Positions 52,500 through 64,000 of a stretch of DNA of 64,000 bases are shown in pieces. The notes beneath the pieces were generated by a model. It was not told where the DNA came from. It did no database searches and saw nothing but the letters and a program-made list of their open reading frames with translations. The number at the start of each line of letters is the position of its first letter. Within the stretch, counting starts at the first letter, position 1. The stretch is from Limanda limanda (taxonomy: Eukaryota; Chordata; Actinopteri; Pleuronectiformes; Pleuronectidae): positions 19,526,507 through 19,590,506 of the forward strand of contig NC_083637.1 in the NCBI RefSeq assembly GCF_963576545.1, given 5' to 3'. Made by a program: the position numbers and the translations under genes.

Positions 52500-55400
52500 C
52501 TCCCCCATTTGTGACATTTCTTTCTCAATTTAGTTTATCAATGGGCAAAAAAATGTCTAATTCAGCGGAACATTAAAATGTTCTAATCCAGTGTACTAAA
52601 GGTTTTCTGGTACCACCACTTAAAATGTGAATATATGGTAGATGTCAAATTGGATACCGTTGGGGTCTGGACGATTAGTCAGACAAAACAATTTAAATTA
52701 AAGCTCCAAGCCGCATTTAAGGGCCCTCAGTGCATATTGCTAAATGCCAATTCAGAACCTTTATGATCTTTGGGTTCTTCAAAAGGGAGCAAAAATGTCT
52801 GTTGTGTGAATGAATCTGCATGTGTAGGGGTTGGTATTTAGTGCCAATCTGCAAATATTAGCATGCTAACTTGCTACATGAACATTTAAATGAAGAAAAC
52901 ATACCTGCTCAACATCAGTATATCACTTTGTGATTCTGTGGGTTCAGTCTAGTTGAGAATCACACTTTCAGTTTTCATAGTATCTCTAAAGATGGATTTG
53001 GCATGGAACTACAGAAAATGCTATAATTCTCCATGAAGCAGCCTGGCAGTGACAACTTTATTAGTTTTAGATGACAAATGACAATATGCGGCTGAATATT
53101 TGTGCTCGTCACCATTGGACCTCTCGTTTCAGAGCTTGACATTTTTTTCGGTTTGCCAGCAAGAGACAGGTTTGCATAACTCTTATATAATTATGGCAGC
53201 GCCTTGACACAGGGGGTAGGCTTCTGAAGAAACAGAGCAGAATTAAGGGGCAACTGAAGAAGAGCCGGGCAGAGAGGCGAAACCTTTCTGCGAGCCATCA
53301 GTGCTAAGCGACCCAGATGGAGAATCTGTCATGTTGTGATGCCAATGCTAACTAAATGCTGAGGTATATGACATTCCTTCCTCCCACTCAAGTTATCTGT
53401 CAGTGTGCTTGTGTCATGGGTGTGGGATGGCAACGGGCTCAGCAAGTCCTGTGGCTATGCTATATAAGCAAATATGAGGTTAATGTAGTGACTGTATTTA
53501 TATGCACTGAGTTGACATCTGCGCTGCGTCTTCCTAACAACTGATAATGGCTGCTCATCAGTTATTAAGCTTGTGTCAATAGTCTCATGTTGAGGAGATG
53601 AAACCAGATGGTGAGGAATGCCAGTGACGGCAATTAGTGCAAACTGGGGCACGTGTGCAGAAAGTATGCAGTGAAAATCCGCTTGCTTTCATTGCCCCTC
53701 TGAGATGAAACCTCTCAAAGCTATACGCTCAAGCACGTACGGGGGAGTGACAGCAATGTCTCCTAAATCCCCATGAAAAACGCCATATGTGGGGACGGCC
53801 CACTTTCCCCCCTTCATGGCCAGGCAGCAATAGAGCTCACAGCTGGAGAACGGTGGAAGTCTACTGTCTCCATTCATGGCTCCTCTCCCACTCCTCAGCT
53901 GTGCCACTTCCAATCAATAGCTTTTAGGTAATCAGCATCTACCCTGCAGTTTGAAATGAAAGGCCTCTTTTGTCGCCAAGCTGACAGTGTGTAGAATGAT
54001 CGCACGCTGAAGAAACATGCATGTTTTTCAGAGGCGTTTTCCTTCTATCGCAGCAAATTACATAATGTGTTCATGTTTGAAGTGAAGCCTGGAGAAACGC
54101 TGCATTCCCAGCCAAAGGAGAAAATAAAGGTGATGCCTACCGAGCGATCTCCTGGTGTGATTTGGATGCCAGTACACTTTGCATGCACAAGGCTTGCATG
54201 TGAATGAGATCATCTTGTTTCCCCTCTGGCTCCAGGTGTTTACTGGGACCACTAATTTCCATCTGCATATATGCTTACCTCCTCCTCCTCCTCCACCTCC
54301 TCCTCCTCTCTGTGGATCGTGTGCCATTGCCTGGAGGTGAACAAGAATGCAAAGATGACTTTCATTTGACCAAGGAGGAGTCAGACAATTTCTTCCTTAT
54401 TATTTCTGCTCTGATACATTGCTGTTTCAGTGACGAAGATAAATGATGTTACCAGTAATTAATTTGATAGTGGCACTGATGATAAAACACAGAGATATGG
54501 TTGTAGTGCACAATGTACCAGTCCAGGAAAAGTAATCAAATCCTTGACTAGGAATAGAATTAATAGAATTACAGACAAAGTGCAAAATAGAAACAAAAAA
54601 CCCTGATATTGTTGAACGTACATGTGTCACATGTGGTTTAAAGTTGCTATTAGTGAAATGTGCTGAAATTCATCAAGATATTAAAAATAAGTCTTAAAAA
54701 TCAATTGTACTGACATAAATCTTTTAGCTTTTTACGTCAAATATAAAAGTTATATCAATCAATTTAGCAAAGCTTAATTTGTAGTGAAGCTGTTCTGCAT
54801 TTCTGTTTGGTTAGAGTAATTGAAAATACATCCTGAGGTTGTGGCATGATGCGTGTGAGCGGCATCTTTCTAAATCCAACAGCGACATCTGCTGGTTGAC
54901 CAAAGCACCTCCTCCATTCAATTAACAGTTGGTTTGGGAATTAACTGAATATCTGTAATTGTAGTGAACTTTTAATTCAATTAAATAAACAGTAACCTAT
55001 TGTAACATATATACATATATATTTGTGTAGATGTGTTGTATACAAATTACACATACAGGCACAGTACATATTAAATATACGTGACATTTATGTCACTTTT
55101 ATACAGTACATGTATTGTATCATGTAGTGTAGTTCAATTTAGATATTCCTAAAATATGTACACCTATGAGAAACAAATGTATGTGTTGTATGTATGTTGA
55201 CAACATACATTTTTAACATAATTATATATGTATAATATATCAACATATATTCTTTACACGCAATTTTGCTTTTAGAACTTTCTTAATTATATTAATTATA
55301 CATCATTAACATATATGGTCATAACATAATAATGCATCATCCTATAGGTAACGCAAAATGGCAATGGTACTCCTGATATATGGGCATATACAGTATGTTC

Positions 55401-56230
55401 TATATTAAAATACGTTTGTCTGATCTGTGTTGAGTGTAAAATATAATATAATGGAACAAATGTAATACCTGAGATCTATTTAGTTGTTATCTACCACCAC
55501 CACATTGTAGATTGTGTGTGTGTGTGTGTGAAAAGTATAGTGGTCACTATTTATGGGATCTATTGAAAAGCATTTGCTGTGTGGGGACGATGTTTCTGTG
55601 CGCTGCAGTAGTAATCGTTTTTCTGGATTCATTCATCCTGTGCAGCTGGAGCCCACCACACTCGTATCATCATGCCCATCTGAGGGATGAAGCTGAAACA
55701 TTAGAACCATAATTGGGCTGTAAATCTTTGTAAATCATCACTTGATAAAATCATGATTTCCATTCATTTAGCATCGTGCCATTTTCTCCACTTGCATGCA
55801 TGCTAATGTGGAAAACTGTGTAGTGATTTTTCAATGACATATTTAAGGACACTAACATAATGAAAGCTTTTTTTTTTTCTCATCCCAGTTCACACTAATC
55901 AAAGCATATTCGTAATCATATGGGAAACCTAATTAATCACTGGCAGGCGCACTCTCTAATCCTCTGAGGTTATTTGCAGCTGTAGTTTCCGACAAGATTT
56001 TATATTTAATATGCAACAATCATCTCAGACAAAGCAAGACTTTCATACTTGTGACATTCATTTAATTTCTGAAGTGAATGTAATTACTGTCTATTCTGGT
56101 ATATGTTAAAGTTCAAATTGAATATTTTGGAAATAGGTAACGAATGATGTAATTTAGATTTTTACTTGTTTATACTGTCTTGTTAAGAAATACACGCAAT
56201 ATATAATATGATAATACTAATACTAATCAT
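52500..56230. other. Intergenic, no gene recognised
   Basis: AT-rich sequence with a CCT-rich run at 54278-54307, a short (TG)n at 55514-55530, and a very AT-rich block at 54990-55330. A CTCF-like word in complement (GCGACATCTGCTGG) is at 54882-54895. Open frames of up to 90 codons lack other support. Confidence 0.5.
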
Positions 56231-56234
56231 TATT

Positions 56235-56310
56235 AGGGCCCAAGCACTTACAGGCACTGACAAACAGTGAGGCCCTATTGAAATTGTAATTGTAAGGGTT
56301 CTTTTTCATG
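56235..56310 (+). repeat. GGGCCC-type dispersed repeat, fragment
   Basis: ATTAGGGCCCAAGCACTTAC and GTGAGGCCCTATTGAAATTG match the start of a repeat common in teleosts, with inverted GGGCC/GGCCC words. Confidence 0.55.
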
Positions 56311-56649
56311 CAAATGAATTGGCTTTTTTTTAAGGCTTTAATATGCTCAAATTCTTACAAATATTTTCAGAAAATTAGAACGTTTTTTTGTGTTTTTAAT
56401 TTAAATTTTTTTTTAAATGTTTACCTTCTGCGCAAAGCGGACTTGATTGAGGTAATACATACCCTACCTAGTTTATGCAACTATTTTATCATGACATAAT
56501 TGGGGAACACCATATTATAACAGCTGATAGAATATCACCATAGATTTAATTTGACAGTTTTATTGTGCAAAACTAGGCCATTGTCCCAGTGCCACTGTTA
56601 CTGCTCTTATTGATACCTGTGTTTCCCTGACAGTCAGTGTCAGCTGTTA

Positions 56650-56740
56650 CTTTACATTACATTTAATTTAGCTGACGCTTTTATCCAAAGCGACTTACAC
56701 TAAGTGCATTCAACCGTGAGGGTACAAACCCAAAACAGCT
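56650..56740 (+). repeat. Teleost dispersed repeat fragment
   Basis: ACATTTAATTTAGCTGACGC, TTTTATCCAAAGCGACTTAC and AAGTGCATTCAACCGTGAGG are a familiar fish repeat segment. It ends about 125 bp before the Tc1-like element. Confidence 0.65.
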
Positions 56741-56864
56741 GTGAAATAAAGCCCTTTGTGAAATTCTATCCATTAATCATCTGTTATAAGATTCGGTACA
56801 CAACAGTTGAGGATCTTTTTTGTATCCTCACACATTACTGTAAATGCCTCTATATATTAATGTA

Positions 56865-58438
56865 CCCGCGTTCCACATTATTATGCAAATTACACTTTGC
56901 TCAGATTTTTCTAAATAGTAATGCACAGCCAGTCAGTATAATTTTCAAGTCATCAACTGTTAGAGTAAAATTCAAATTTTATTGAACAAACCCCAATGAT
57001 AACAGTATTTTTTTCAAAAATAAAAAACTCAAAATGCAGTGTTCCAAATTATTATGCAGAGTTTCTGAGTTTCAGAGTTTCAAGATATTTTATAGGTTGT
57101 AAAGAACTAAAAATTGTCATTTGTTGAATTTGCAGCATTAAGAGGTCATATTTACTGAAATCAAAAAAAGTTTTAATCAAAAACATCTTAACAGGTTAAG
57201 TTACATGTTAACATAGGACCCCTTCTTTGATATCACCTTCACAATTCTTGCATCCATTGAACTTGTGAGTTCTTTGATAGTTTCTGCTTTAATGTCTTTG
57301 CAGGATGCCATAATAGCCTCCCAGAGCACCTGCTTGGATGGGAACTGCCTTCCACCCACATAGATATTTTGCTTGAGGATGCTCCAAAGGTTCTCAATAG
57401 GGTTAAGGTCAGGGGAAGATGGGGGGCACACCATGAGTTTCTCTCCTTTTATGCCCATAGCAGCCAATGCCCCAGAGGTATTCTTTGCAGCATGAGATGG
57501 TGCATTGTCATGCATGAATATGATTTTGCTTCGGAAGGCACGGTTCTTCTTTTTGTATCACGGAAGAAAGTGGTCAGTCAGAAGCTCTACGTACTTTGCC
57601 GAGGTCATTTTCACACCGTCAGGGACCCTGAAGGGGCCGACCAGCTCTCTCCCCATGATTCCGGCCCAAAACATGACTCCGCCACCTCCTTGTTGGCGTC
57701 TCAGCCTTGTTGGGACATGGTGGCCATTCACCAACCATCCTCTACTCCATCCATCAGGACCATCAAGGGTTGCACGGCACTCATCCGTAAACAAAACAGT
57801 TTGGAACTTAGTCTTCATGTAGTCCTGAGCCCACTGCAACCGTTTTTGCTTGTGAGCTTGGTTTAGGGGTGGCCGAATAACAGGTTTAAGGACACTTCTC
57901 TCTCTTGAGCATCCTACATCTTGAAGTTCTCGAGACTCCAGAGGCACCAGCGGCTTCAAACACCTGTTTGCTGCTATTCAATGGCATTTTAGTGTCTGCT
58001 CTCCTAACCCTACGCATTTGTTTGGCAGAAATCTTCCTTATTTTGCTTTTGTCTGACCGAACCCGCTTGTGCTGTGAATCAGTGACAAATTTCTTCACCC
58101 TCCGATGATCACGCGCAATTCTTTTGGAAATATCCAATGTTGTGATACCTTGACCAAGGTATTGCAGTATTTGCTGCTTTTCAGCAGCAGAGGGATCCTT
58201 TTTTTTCCCCATTTTGCCTGAAACATGTAGCTTGCTTAATAATGTGGAACATCCTTGTTAAGTAGTTTTCCTTTGATTGGGCTCACCTGGCAAACTAATT
58301 CTCACAGGTGTCTGAGATTGATTTCAATCATCCAAATAGCCCTGAGACACAATACCATCCATGAGTTTAATTCAAAAACTAAAAAATGAATGTTTATGAC
58401 CCTTAAATCCAATTTGCATAATAATGTGGAACGCGGTG
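56865..58438 (-). mobile_element. Tc1-like transposon, 1574 bp, IR/DR type
   Basis: The ends CCCGCGTTCCACATTATTAT (left) and, in complement, CACCGCGTTCCACATTATTA (right) are flanked by TA on both sides (56863-56864, 58439-58440), the Tc1/mariner target. A second, inner copy of the motif occurs on each side: GTGTTCCAAATTATTATGCA near 57040 and, in complement, ATGTTCCACATTATTAAGCA near 58253, roughly 175-185 bp inside each end. This two-repeats-per-end layout is the IR/DR structure known from Sleeping Beauty relatives. The transposase inside is broken. Confidence 0.92.
57201..58212 (-). pseudogene. Tc1-like transposase, frameshifted and with a stop
   Basis: The N-terminus MGKKKDPSAAEKQQILQYL begins a paired-like helix-turn-helix DNA-binding domain. 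A frameshift lies near 57890-57900, after RTSRCRMLKRE; the frame resumes at LKPVIRPPLNQAHKQKRLQW. An in-frame TGA at 57558-57560 follows TDHFLP, and the last part resumes through MHDNAPSHAAKN. The catalytic triad is visible: Asp in LFTDEC, Asp in MHDNAPSH and Glu in NPIENLW. The second Asp and the Glu are separated by 37 residues, not the 34 of classical Tc1. About 330 residues would be expected for an intact copy. With these two lesions the copy cannot make a full enzyme. Confidence 0.9.
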
Positions 58439-58686
58439 TATATTGTATATTGCCCGTTATATATGTACAGGAGAATAGTGCCAGGCTCAATTTCACAGAT
58501 ATTCCCTTCTCTCTCTTAGCAGGACCAAAGGTCAGGTTATAGAGGGCCAACGAACAGTGCATTATTGTGTCTACGTTGAGGGACTTTCATATCTAACTCA
58601 GATGCCCCAGACAGAGAGACACCAACTTCAACTTTGACCAACTTTAACTCTTTTGTGTATTTCACCAGTGGCAAGACGTAAGGACA

Positions 58687-58710
58687 GGGGGGGGGGGGGG
58701 GGGGGGGGGG
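58687..58710 (+). repeat. Poly-G run (24 bases)
   Basis: An uninterrupted run of 24 G. Potential G-quadruplex; length is unreliable in most sequencing. Confidence 0.9.
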
Positions 58711-58779
58711 CAGTTGCTCATGTTCCTCTGTTAGCGTTTATATATTGTTTCACGATTGAGTTCTCCTTTCACCAGCTTC

Positions 58780-59030
58780 CAGAAAAGTTCCATAACAAAA
58801 ACCCTAACTGTATTGTGTCATGGCAGAAGAAAAATCCTCTCCGTCAAGTTATTTGTCTGTTGGTTGGTTGGTTTGTTTATCAGCAAGGTTATACTAAATC
58901 TACAGCACCGATTTCCATTAAACTTAGTAGAAGTGTGGAACAGGGGCAAAGAAAGAACCTGTTAAATTTTGGGATCGACAAAAGGGTCCAGGATTTTATT
59001 CCGCTATCTTTAACATATTGAGGTAAATCT
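58780..59030 (+). repeat. Dispersed teleost repeat, diverged copy
   Basis: GCAAAGAAAGAACCTGTTAA, ATTTTGGGATCGACAAAAGG and TCCGCTATCTTTAACATATT correspond to the repeat at 27361-27665 and 59600-59830. Confidence 0.55.
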
Positions 59031-59599
59031 TTTGTTTTTACCTTTTTACCACAGGGAGGCAGCATACGGCCTCTTTTGGACGAGCAGCTATAGAACTACA
59101 GTGAAGTTTAGTTTCATCTGCAGTCCTCTGCAAATGCGTCAAGCCACCAAAAGACACCAACAGTTATCCTGGAAAATTGGGCGACCTTAAAAAATAAAAG
59201 CATGAATTTGTCAATTGGCGAATTGATCTCTGTGAATTATGGCAGTATATGTAACTATATCTAAAAAACACAGTTTGGAAATGGACTTTGAAACCACCAG
59301 AACAACAACCAATGAGCAACCTCTGAGAGGCCCCAGGACTCCAGTGGCTGTAAATAATCTATGGCTTACGATGCATCAACTAGTTTCTACTAATTTAATT
59401 GAAATTGTTTTTTTGGAACATGCAGCCATTATTCTAAATATCCACTTGCTACAGATTACATAGATAGCGGATTGACTTGGTCTAATTGGGAACCAGCTGC
59501 AAAAATACAACATTTTTGTCAGGTAAAGTTTATTATTCTTATAAGGTATTATCATATCTTATTTAACTATTCTAGTTTATTAAAACACCTGACCAAATC

Positions 59600-59830
59600 A
59601 TCATTTTATTTGTATGTAAGTTAACAGGATCAGGCAAAAACTACTAGGCAGATAACCTTGCAACTTGGGGAAAGGATCAGGTGGAATCAGGAATCAGCTT
59701 TTCACATTCTGATGAGGTTCAATATAGATCAAGTGGACCCTGGATTTATTTTCCCCTTTCTTTATTATTTTGATATTTTCGTTGATTTCTCAGATAACGG
59801 TTCCTGGATCTTGATGAAGAAAACAGGCAT
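59600..59830 (+). repeat. Dispersed teleost repeat, second copy
   Basis: GGAAAGGATCAGGTGGAATC, ATCAAGTGGACCCTGGATTT, GATTTCTCAGATAACGGTTC and CTGGATCTTGATGAAGAAAA are typical of the same repeat family. It ends about 50 bp before the sphingosine kinase CpG island. Confidence 0.65.
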
Positions 59831-59849
59831 GCCACAGGTCCAACTGCTG

Positions 59850-60035
59850 CTCCTCCGCGCACGTCTCTTATTTTGAAATGTAGCCGGATAAGGCGCAGTC
59901 GATTTCTCCACCTTGTCACCGTCCCAGCAGCAGACTGTCAGTGTCAGTCCGCTCCGCTCCACTTTGCTCGCATCCTCCAGGCGGGGAGCTATGTGACAGT
60001 GTGGCCGCGTCCCGGTCTCCCTCAGTCCGCTCAGG
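59850..60035 (+). promoter_or_regulatory. sphk1: sphk1 CpG-rich promoter / 5' UTR
   Basis: A sharp rise in GC and CpG content begins near 59855 and continues through the coding exon to about 60480. No TATA box is evident. The transcription start cannot be placed. Confidence 0.5.
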
Positions 60036-60462
60036 ATGGACCAGAGGAGCGCTGAACCGGACCCAGGCACCGGCAGCTGCCCGGTCACGCTTTACGGGGA
60101 ATTCACGGCCATCGGTCCCCGAAAAGTCCGATGTGCGGTGAACCTGACCGAGAAGGAGCTCATCGTCCAGAGGCTCCCGTCGGCACCTGCCGGGCGGAGC
60201 AAGACGGTGCTCAGCCTGGAGGACTGTGTCGGCTGCCGGGCTCACCGGGAGGATGACGGCGGGGAGCCGGCCGCCTACCTGTCCGCCTACTTCTACCCGC
60301 TGAGGCGGCGCTGGCGGAGCTCCGGGGGGTCGCGGCGGCAGAGGGTGGAGCACCGCTTCCGGCTCACCGCGCTCCAGGACCCCGGCGCCAACCTGGAGGA
60401 GGCGGAGAAGTGGGCTCGATCCATCCGGGAGCGCTCGGGACGGCAGCGGTGTTTAAGAGACG
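60036..60462 (+). CDS. sphk1: Sphingosine kinase, first coding exon
   Basis: The exon encodes 142 residues plus one base: MDQRSAEPDPGTGSCP, then LYGEFTAIGPRKVRCAVNL, ELIVQRLP, LSLEDCVGCRAH, YLSAYFYPLRRRW and ANLEEAEKWARSIRE. This is the N-terminal PH-like region that precedes the catalytic domain in longer sphingosine kinases (compare 'LHGEF...', 'HIQRL', 'AYF.IY.YP', 'AQRWA' of SPHK2). The enzyme phosphorylates sphingosine to sphingosine-1-phosphate. The ATP-binding and catalytic motifs are in later exons, not in the window. The donor ACG|GTGAGT is in phase 1. The symbol sphk1 rests on human SPHK1 being near CYGB and PRCD; from sequence alone sphk2 is possible. Confidence 0.8.
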
Positions 60463-60525
60463 GTGAGTGGAGGCTAGCGACGAGAGGGGAGAAGGGTCCT
60501 GTTCATACAGGCACGATGAGCGGAG

Positions 60526-60565
60526 GACACACAACACACAACACACAACACACAACACAACGCAA
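60526..60565 (+). repeat. (ACACAACAC)n short tandem repeat
   Basis: Four to five units of CACACAACA, about 65 bp into the sphingosine kinase intron. Confidence 0.85.
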
Positions 60566-61229
60566 CGTTTCATCCTGATTCAACTGTTTCCTCAGGAGAA
60601 CATTAGAGACACGTTTACACACTGTGTGAACTGTGTTTCATTTCAGGGGAAAACCAACTGGTGTGATGGTTTCTCCTGCTCCATGTGCACTGCAGTAATT
60701 AGTTAGTTGTATGTGGGGACTTTAGTATAAATACTAAACCCGCAATAATGAGTTGATTTATCTTTCTTACTATTTTGGTTAATCGATATTTCCATGGTAG
60801 TAATAGTTCCACTTGTGTGCAAAAGTCCAAGTCTCACACTTAAGGATTTGATGTTTTGTTTGGCATCTATGACAGTATGACATTTCATACGGGACGTTCC
60901 AGGGCTAAACTTTTATTTTGGACATTTCATAGCTGAGGTTTCATATAAGATGTTTCATAGGTACATTTTCCATATATGACTTTTCATAGCTAAAGTTTCA
61001 TAACGAACGAATACTGCTTCATCTACTCACACCAGAATAAGAATTAGGTTTCTGAATCGGGTTTATCACCCAAGTAGGTTTACATATGGCTTTTGCTGTG
61101 GTGTGTTTGACATAGATATGTCTTAGACATGGCTGTCAAGCTTGATACAGGCCTATAATGACCAACATCTGATTTACTATTTTTCTTATTGAGGGGAATA
61201 ACCGTAGCCCTTTTTAACTCACCTTGAAA

Positions 61230-62700
61230 TTTCCCCTGACTTCAAGATACATTTACTATACTAGTGATTATACGAGAAATTACAGTGGCACTCTCCTTAA
61301 GAAATCTAGCTGGAATAAGATCCAAGCCAGTTGCTTTGTTTGTTGGTAATGTGGATAGACATGTCCTCACCCTTTCCTCTGAGACAGGACTAATCTCAAA
61401 TATGTCCAAGGTCATTTTGAAACCAAACAGGCAGCGATGGTTGTACAAAACATGTTGAAATAAGTAGCAACCTTCCATTTGTCAAAACACATCTTATCCT
61501 CAGTGACTAGTCCAATGTTGCAACTTTTTGGGGTGATGTGAAGTTTTGGCTATTACATCAACATAAAAGAGGGACTTTGAATTATCTGTGTTATTCCTGG
61601 CTTGATTTCTAAAATAAGTATATTTATCATAAGTTGACAGTTGACAATTTTGACTTTTTAAATTTAATTCTAGGTTCATTAAATGGAACAACGGCATCAA
61701 GTGTGTCTAGGAAGGGCTCTTTTAAAAGAGTGCATGCTTTAGCAACACCAATTCTGCAAAAAACATCCTGCTATTCTTTCTCAGAAAGCTTATTTACAAA
61801 CCCCTCAATTGTATAATGTTGTATACATCTGAAGCAAATAGAGCGATATCCAGCACTAACCTGTCATTTGAAAATCTTACCTGTTAAAAAAAATAACCTT
61901 ATGATCAACTAAGTCAATATCAAGGACGCCTGATTGGGAGATCTTTTCACACTCAGCTGCCAAAAATACGTCCAGCATGGAACGGCCATTAAACAACACT
62001 CTCGTAGGTTCAGTTATTATTTGCTTCAAACCAAATATTTTACAAAAATTAAAATGTTAAGTCTTAAGTAAGTAACTAGTTAGTAGTAAAGTCTTAGTAA
62101 ACTCTTACTGAGATGTTATAACATTTCCGTAAAATCGCAATCCATTCCTTCTCCATACATAATATATCACTTTTAACACAAGGCTTGTCTAAAAGTTAAT
62201 CAATCTGTTTGCTGAGGGGGTCTGTAGCAAACACCAACAATAATGGGTTTAGTTTTAGAGAACAGGAGTTCTATCATGCTGTTTCCAAGCCACCTACCTG
62301 AAGGTCGGCTCGTGGATTGAATGATAGCTCGCTCCTGATAAACAAGCCATACCTCCATTTCTGTTGCAATCACACCTAGATGAAATGTCAGCGTCTTGAA
62401 TGGAGCTGTCAGGACATGTCATTGACCCTGCAATCACAGCAGCTTTGGTAATAACTGTTGGGTGCTTGATCTCGTCAAGCTTAGCTAACAGGCTCCTTGC
62501 ATTTTAAAGAAAAAAGTCCTCTCCGGTTATATAAAACATTAAAGTCCTTCAATGGATCAGGTGAAACATCCTCCAAGCAGCATGTCATCTTCTCTGTAGT
62601 ACTATCAATCACTTCCGAGGGAACGTCTGAGCCACTCGTCACTACCGTATAGAGAGCTTTTGATGTGAATTTTTTTTTTATGCGACGAACATATCCCAAA
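61230..62700 (-). mobile_element. Degraded LINE in sphk1 intron
   Basis: On the minus strand the 62700-62300 part resembles the start of an apurinic endonuclease domain (AKLDEIKHPTVITKAAVIAG; then SIQDADISSRCDCNRNGGMA). At 61478-61242 lies a reverse transcriptase start (NKATGLDLIPARFLKESATV). The region between (YDKYTYFRNQARN) fits the linker. Several stops and frameshifts break the frame. The clade is L2/Rex-like by motif, not certain. Confidence 0.8.
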
Positions 62701-62879
62701 AGTCACAAGCAACCGCACAACAACAGCAAAACACTAATGTGAACAGGATGTTTCCCGAGAATGGCTTTAAAAGAGAAATAGGTATGTTTTTCTTTCTGCA
62801 AAAGGAAAGCATGACAAGTAGAATCACCTCCATCAAACAATCAGTTTGCTGGAAATATTGTTATGATGTTGATTAACAG

Positions 62880-63250
62880 CCAGTAAAGGTGTGTTGCAGA
62901 ACATTATTGTAACGATGAGGTTGACCTATGACCTTTGAATACAAAATGTTGTTTTATAAGAATATCTTCCAAGATTTTGCCATAATAACTACATTATCAT
63001 AGCCCCAATTTTTTGGAGAGATCAGATAAACTTTGACCTTTAAACAACAAAATCGAATTCGTAGCCAACAGCATCAATATGAGCCTGGAAAGTCATTGCA
63101 ATAAGCCAGATTCTGAGATAAGAAATGCAGTTTTGCCAAGTCAGTTACTTCTTAAGTTTTGATATTGATGTTATCCACCATTGGGTCACCTTTTGTGCTG
63201 GAGAAAGTCATGAATTAGTATTTCTGTATGGTAACTACAGAGTGTGAATG
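62880..63250 (+). repeat. Possible dispersed repeat of GACCTTTGA type
   Basis: Phrases such as TTGACCTATGACCTTTGAAT and AACTTTGACCTTTAAACAAC recall a very common diverged fish repeat ('..tgaccttTGACC..'). Low-confidence assignment. Confidence 0.35.
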
Positions 63251-63374
63251 CAGTTTGGAGCTAAAAGTCTGATTTAAACAAGAAGCAATGACATACATCT
63301 GCATACACTTAGCATTAGACAAGTGAAAAACACAGGGCAGTATTAATTCTACTGAGTTCACGTCATATCACGTG

Positions 63375-64000
63375 TAGGGATGGGTATCGTTTGGTTTTTA
63401 TCCGATACCGGTTCCTAACCGATACTTTTAAAACGATACCGGTGCCTAAACGGTGCCTGAACCGATACTTTTTTCAAAAAAGTGCACAAAACGATGCTTG
63501 ACCAAGAAAAGCTTTTTTTATTGCCAAATATATTAACTGTTTAAAGTAGATTGTAAATATAAATAAATACAAAACCCTTTTTAACTTAAAACTATGAATA
63601 ACATACGAACTGTTAACAAAAGTTTACACTATACTTAAATAAATAAAAATAAATACAAAACACACACACTCTGACTCGTGACTCTGACTTCGGTGCCTGA
63701 GCCAAATGAAGACTGAGGGTCAGAGACCCCCGTGTCTCCGCCTTCGTCCCCCTAAAATGCGGTCGCTTTTATGAAACATTTCTCGGCGTGGTCTTCGTTC
63801 CTCCCGCCCCCAGCCTTTCCAAGCCGACCCGGAGCCGGTCGCGGCGCACCGCCAATGAGGAAATGCGCCCGGCGGGGGGGGGGGGGGGGGGGGCAGCGCA
63901 GGGGAGAGGTCCCGCGAGGAGATCCCCCCCCCACCACCACCTGCACGGAAGCCCTGACGCACGCGGGGCGCGGGCAGCGCGGAGACAAGAGTCTGTCCAC
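63375..64000 (+). mobile_element. Start of hAT-like element, cut by window edge
   Basis: TAGGGATGGGTATCGTTTGG, ATCCGATACCGGTTCC and CGGTGCCTGAACCGATACTT are the well-known subterminal repeats of fish hAT (ZBED-like) elements. The GC-rich stretch from about 63700, including a 20-base G run at 63874-63893, is probably internal to it. The other end lies outside, so length and coding content are unknown. Confidence 0.6.

Noticed and set aside
59765..60353. Open frames antisense to the sphingosine kinase exon
   Set aside because: GC-rich shadow frames of the true coding strand.

Overview
This window looks like nuclear DNA of a teleost fish. Four vertebrate genes can be recognised, all spread over long introns. 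The spaces between them hold fish-type repeats: L2/Rex-like LINE tails, tRNA-derived and V-SINE-like SINEs, a Tc1-like transposon, hAT and Harbinger-like pieces, and many (CA)n, (GATA)n and (ATCC)n microsatellites. Less than about 2.5% of the window is coding.

Layout. 1-6255 is the 5' end of myh10 (non-muscle myosin heavy chain IIB) on the minus strand: first coding exon at 2531-2880, a 5' UTR exon ending at 5997, and a CpG-rich promoter with two CCAAT boxes. A ~900-bp CTG/CATGGAG minisatellite sits just upstream of that promoter. 7.2-15.5 kb is intergenic, with LINE debris. 16036-28630 is cygb2 (cytoglobin) on the plus strand, three coding exons giving 196 aa, with a very repeat-rich 9.6-kb first intron. 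39546-41648 is prcd on the plus strand, a 47-codon photoreceptor disc protein gene in two coding exons. A cluster of OTX/CRX-type motifs lies about 170 bp upstream of its start codon. 43307-46254 holds three in-phase candidate exons of an 88-aa protein that I do not recognise. 49-59 kb is repeat-dominated and includes a 1574-bp Tc1-like element (56865-58438) with a broken transposase. 60036-60462 is the first coding exon of a sphingosine kinase (sphk1 by neighbourhood), followed by an intron that carries a LINE remnant. The start of a hAT-like element runs off the right edge.

The genes do not form a pathway. They are a synteny block: CYGB, PRCD and SPHK1 are close neighbours on human 17q25, and MYH10 is on human 17p, so the window fits a teleost segment related to human chromosome 17. 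The most unusual observations are the frame-cycling minisatellite next to the myh10 promoter, the unrecognised small multi-exon gene, a SINE that ends about 20 nt before the cygb2 exon 2 acceptor, an inverted array of short repeats in cygb2 intron 1, and a 60-bp hAT-type miniature element with a perfect 8-bp target duplication. All identifications come from reading the sequence and from remembered family features. No database search was run.
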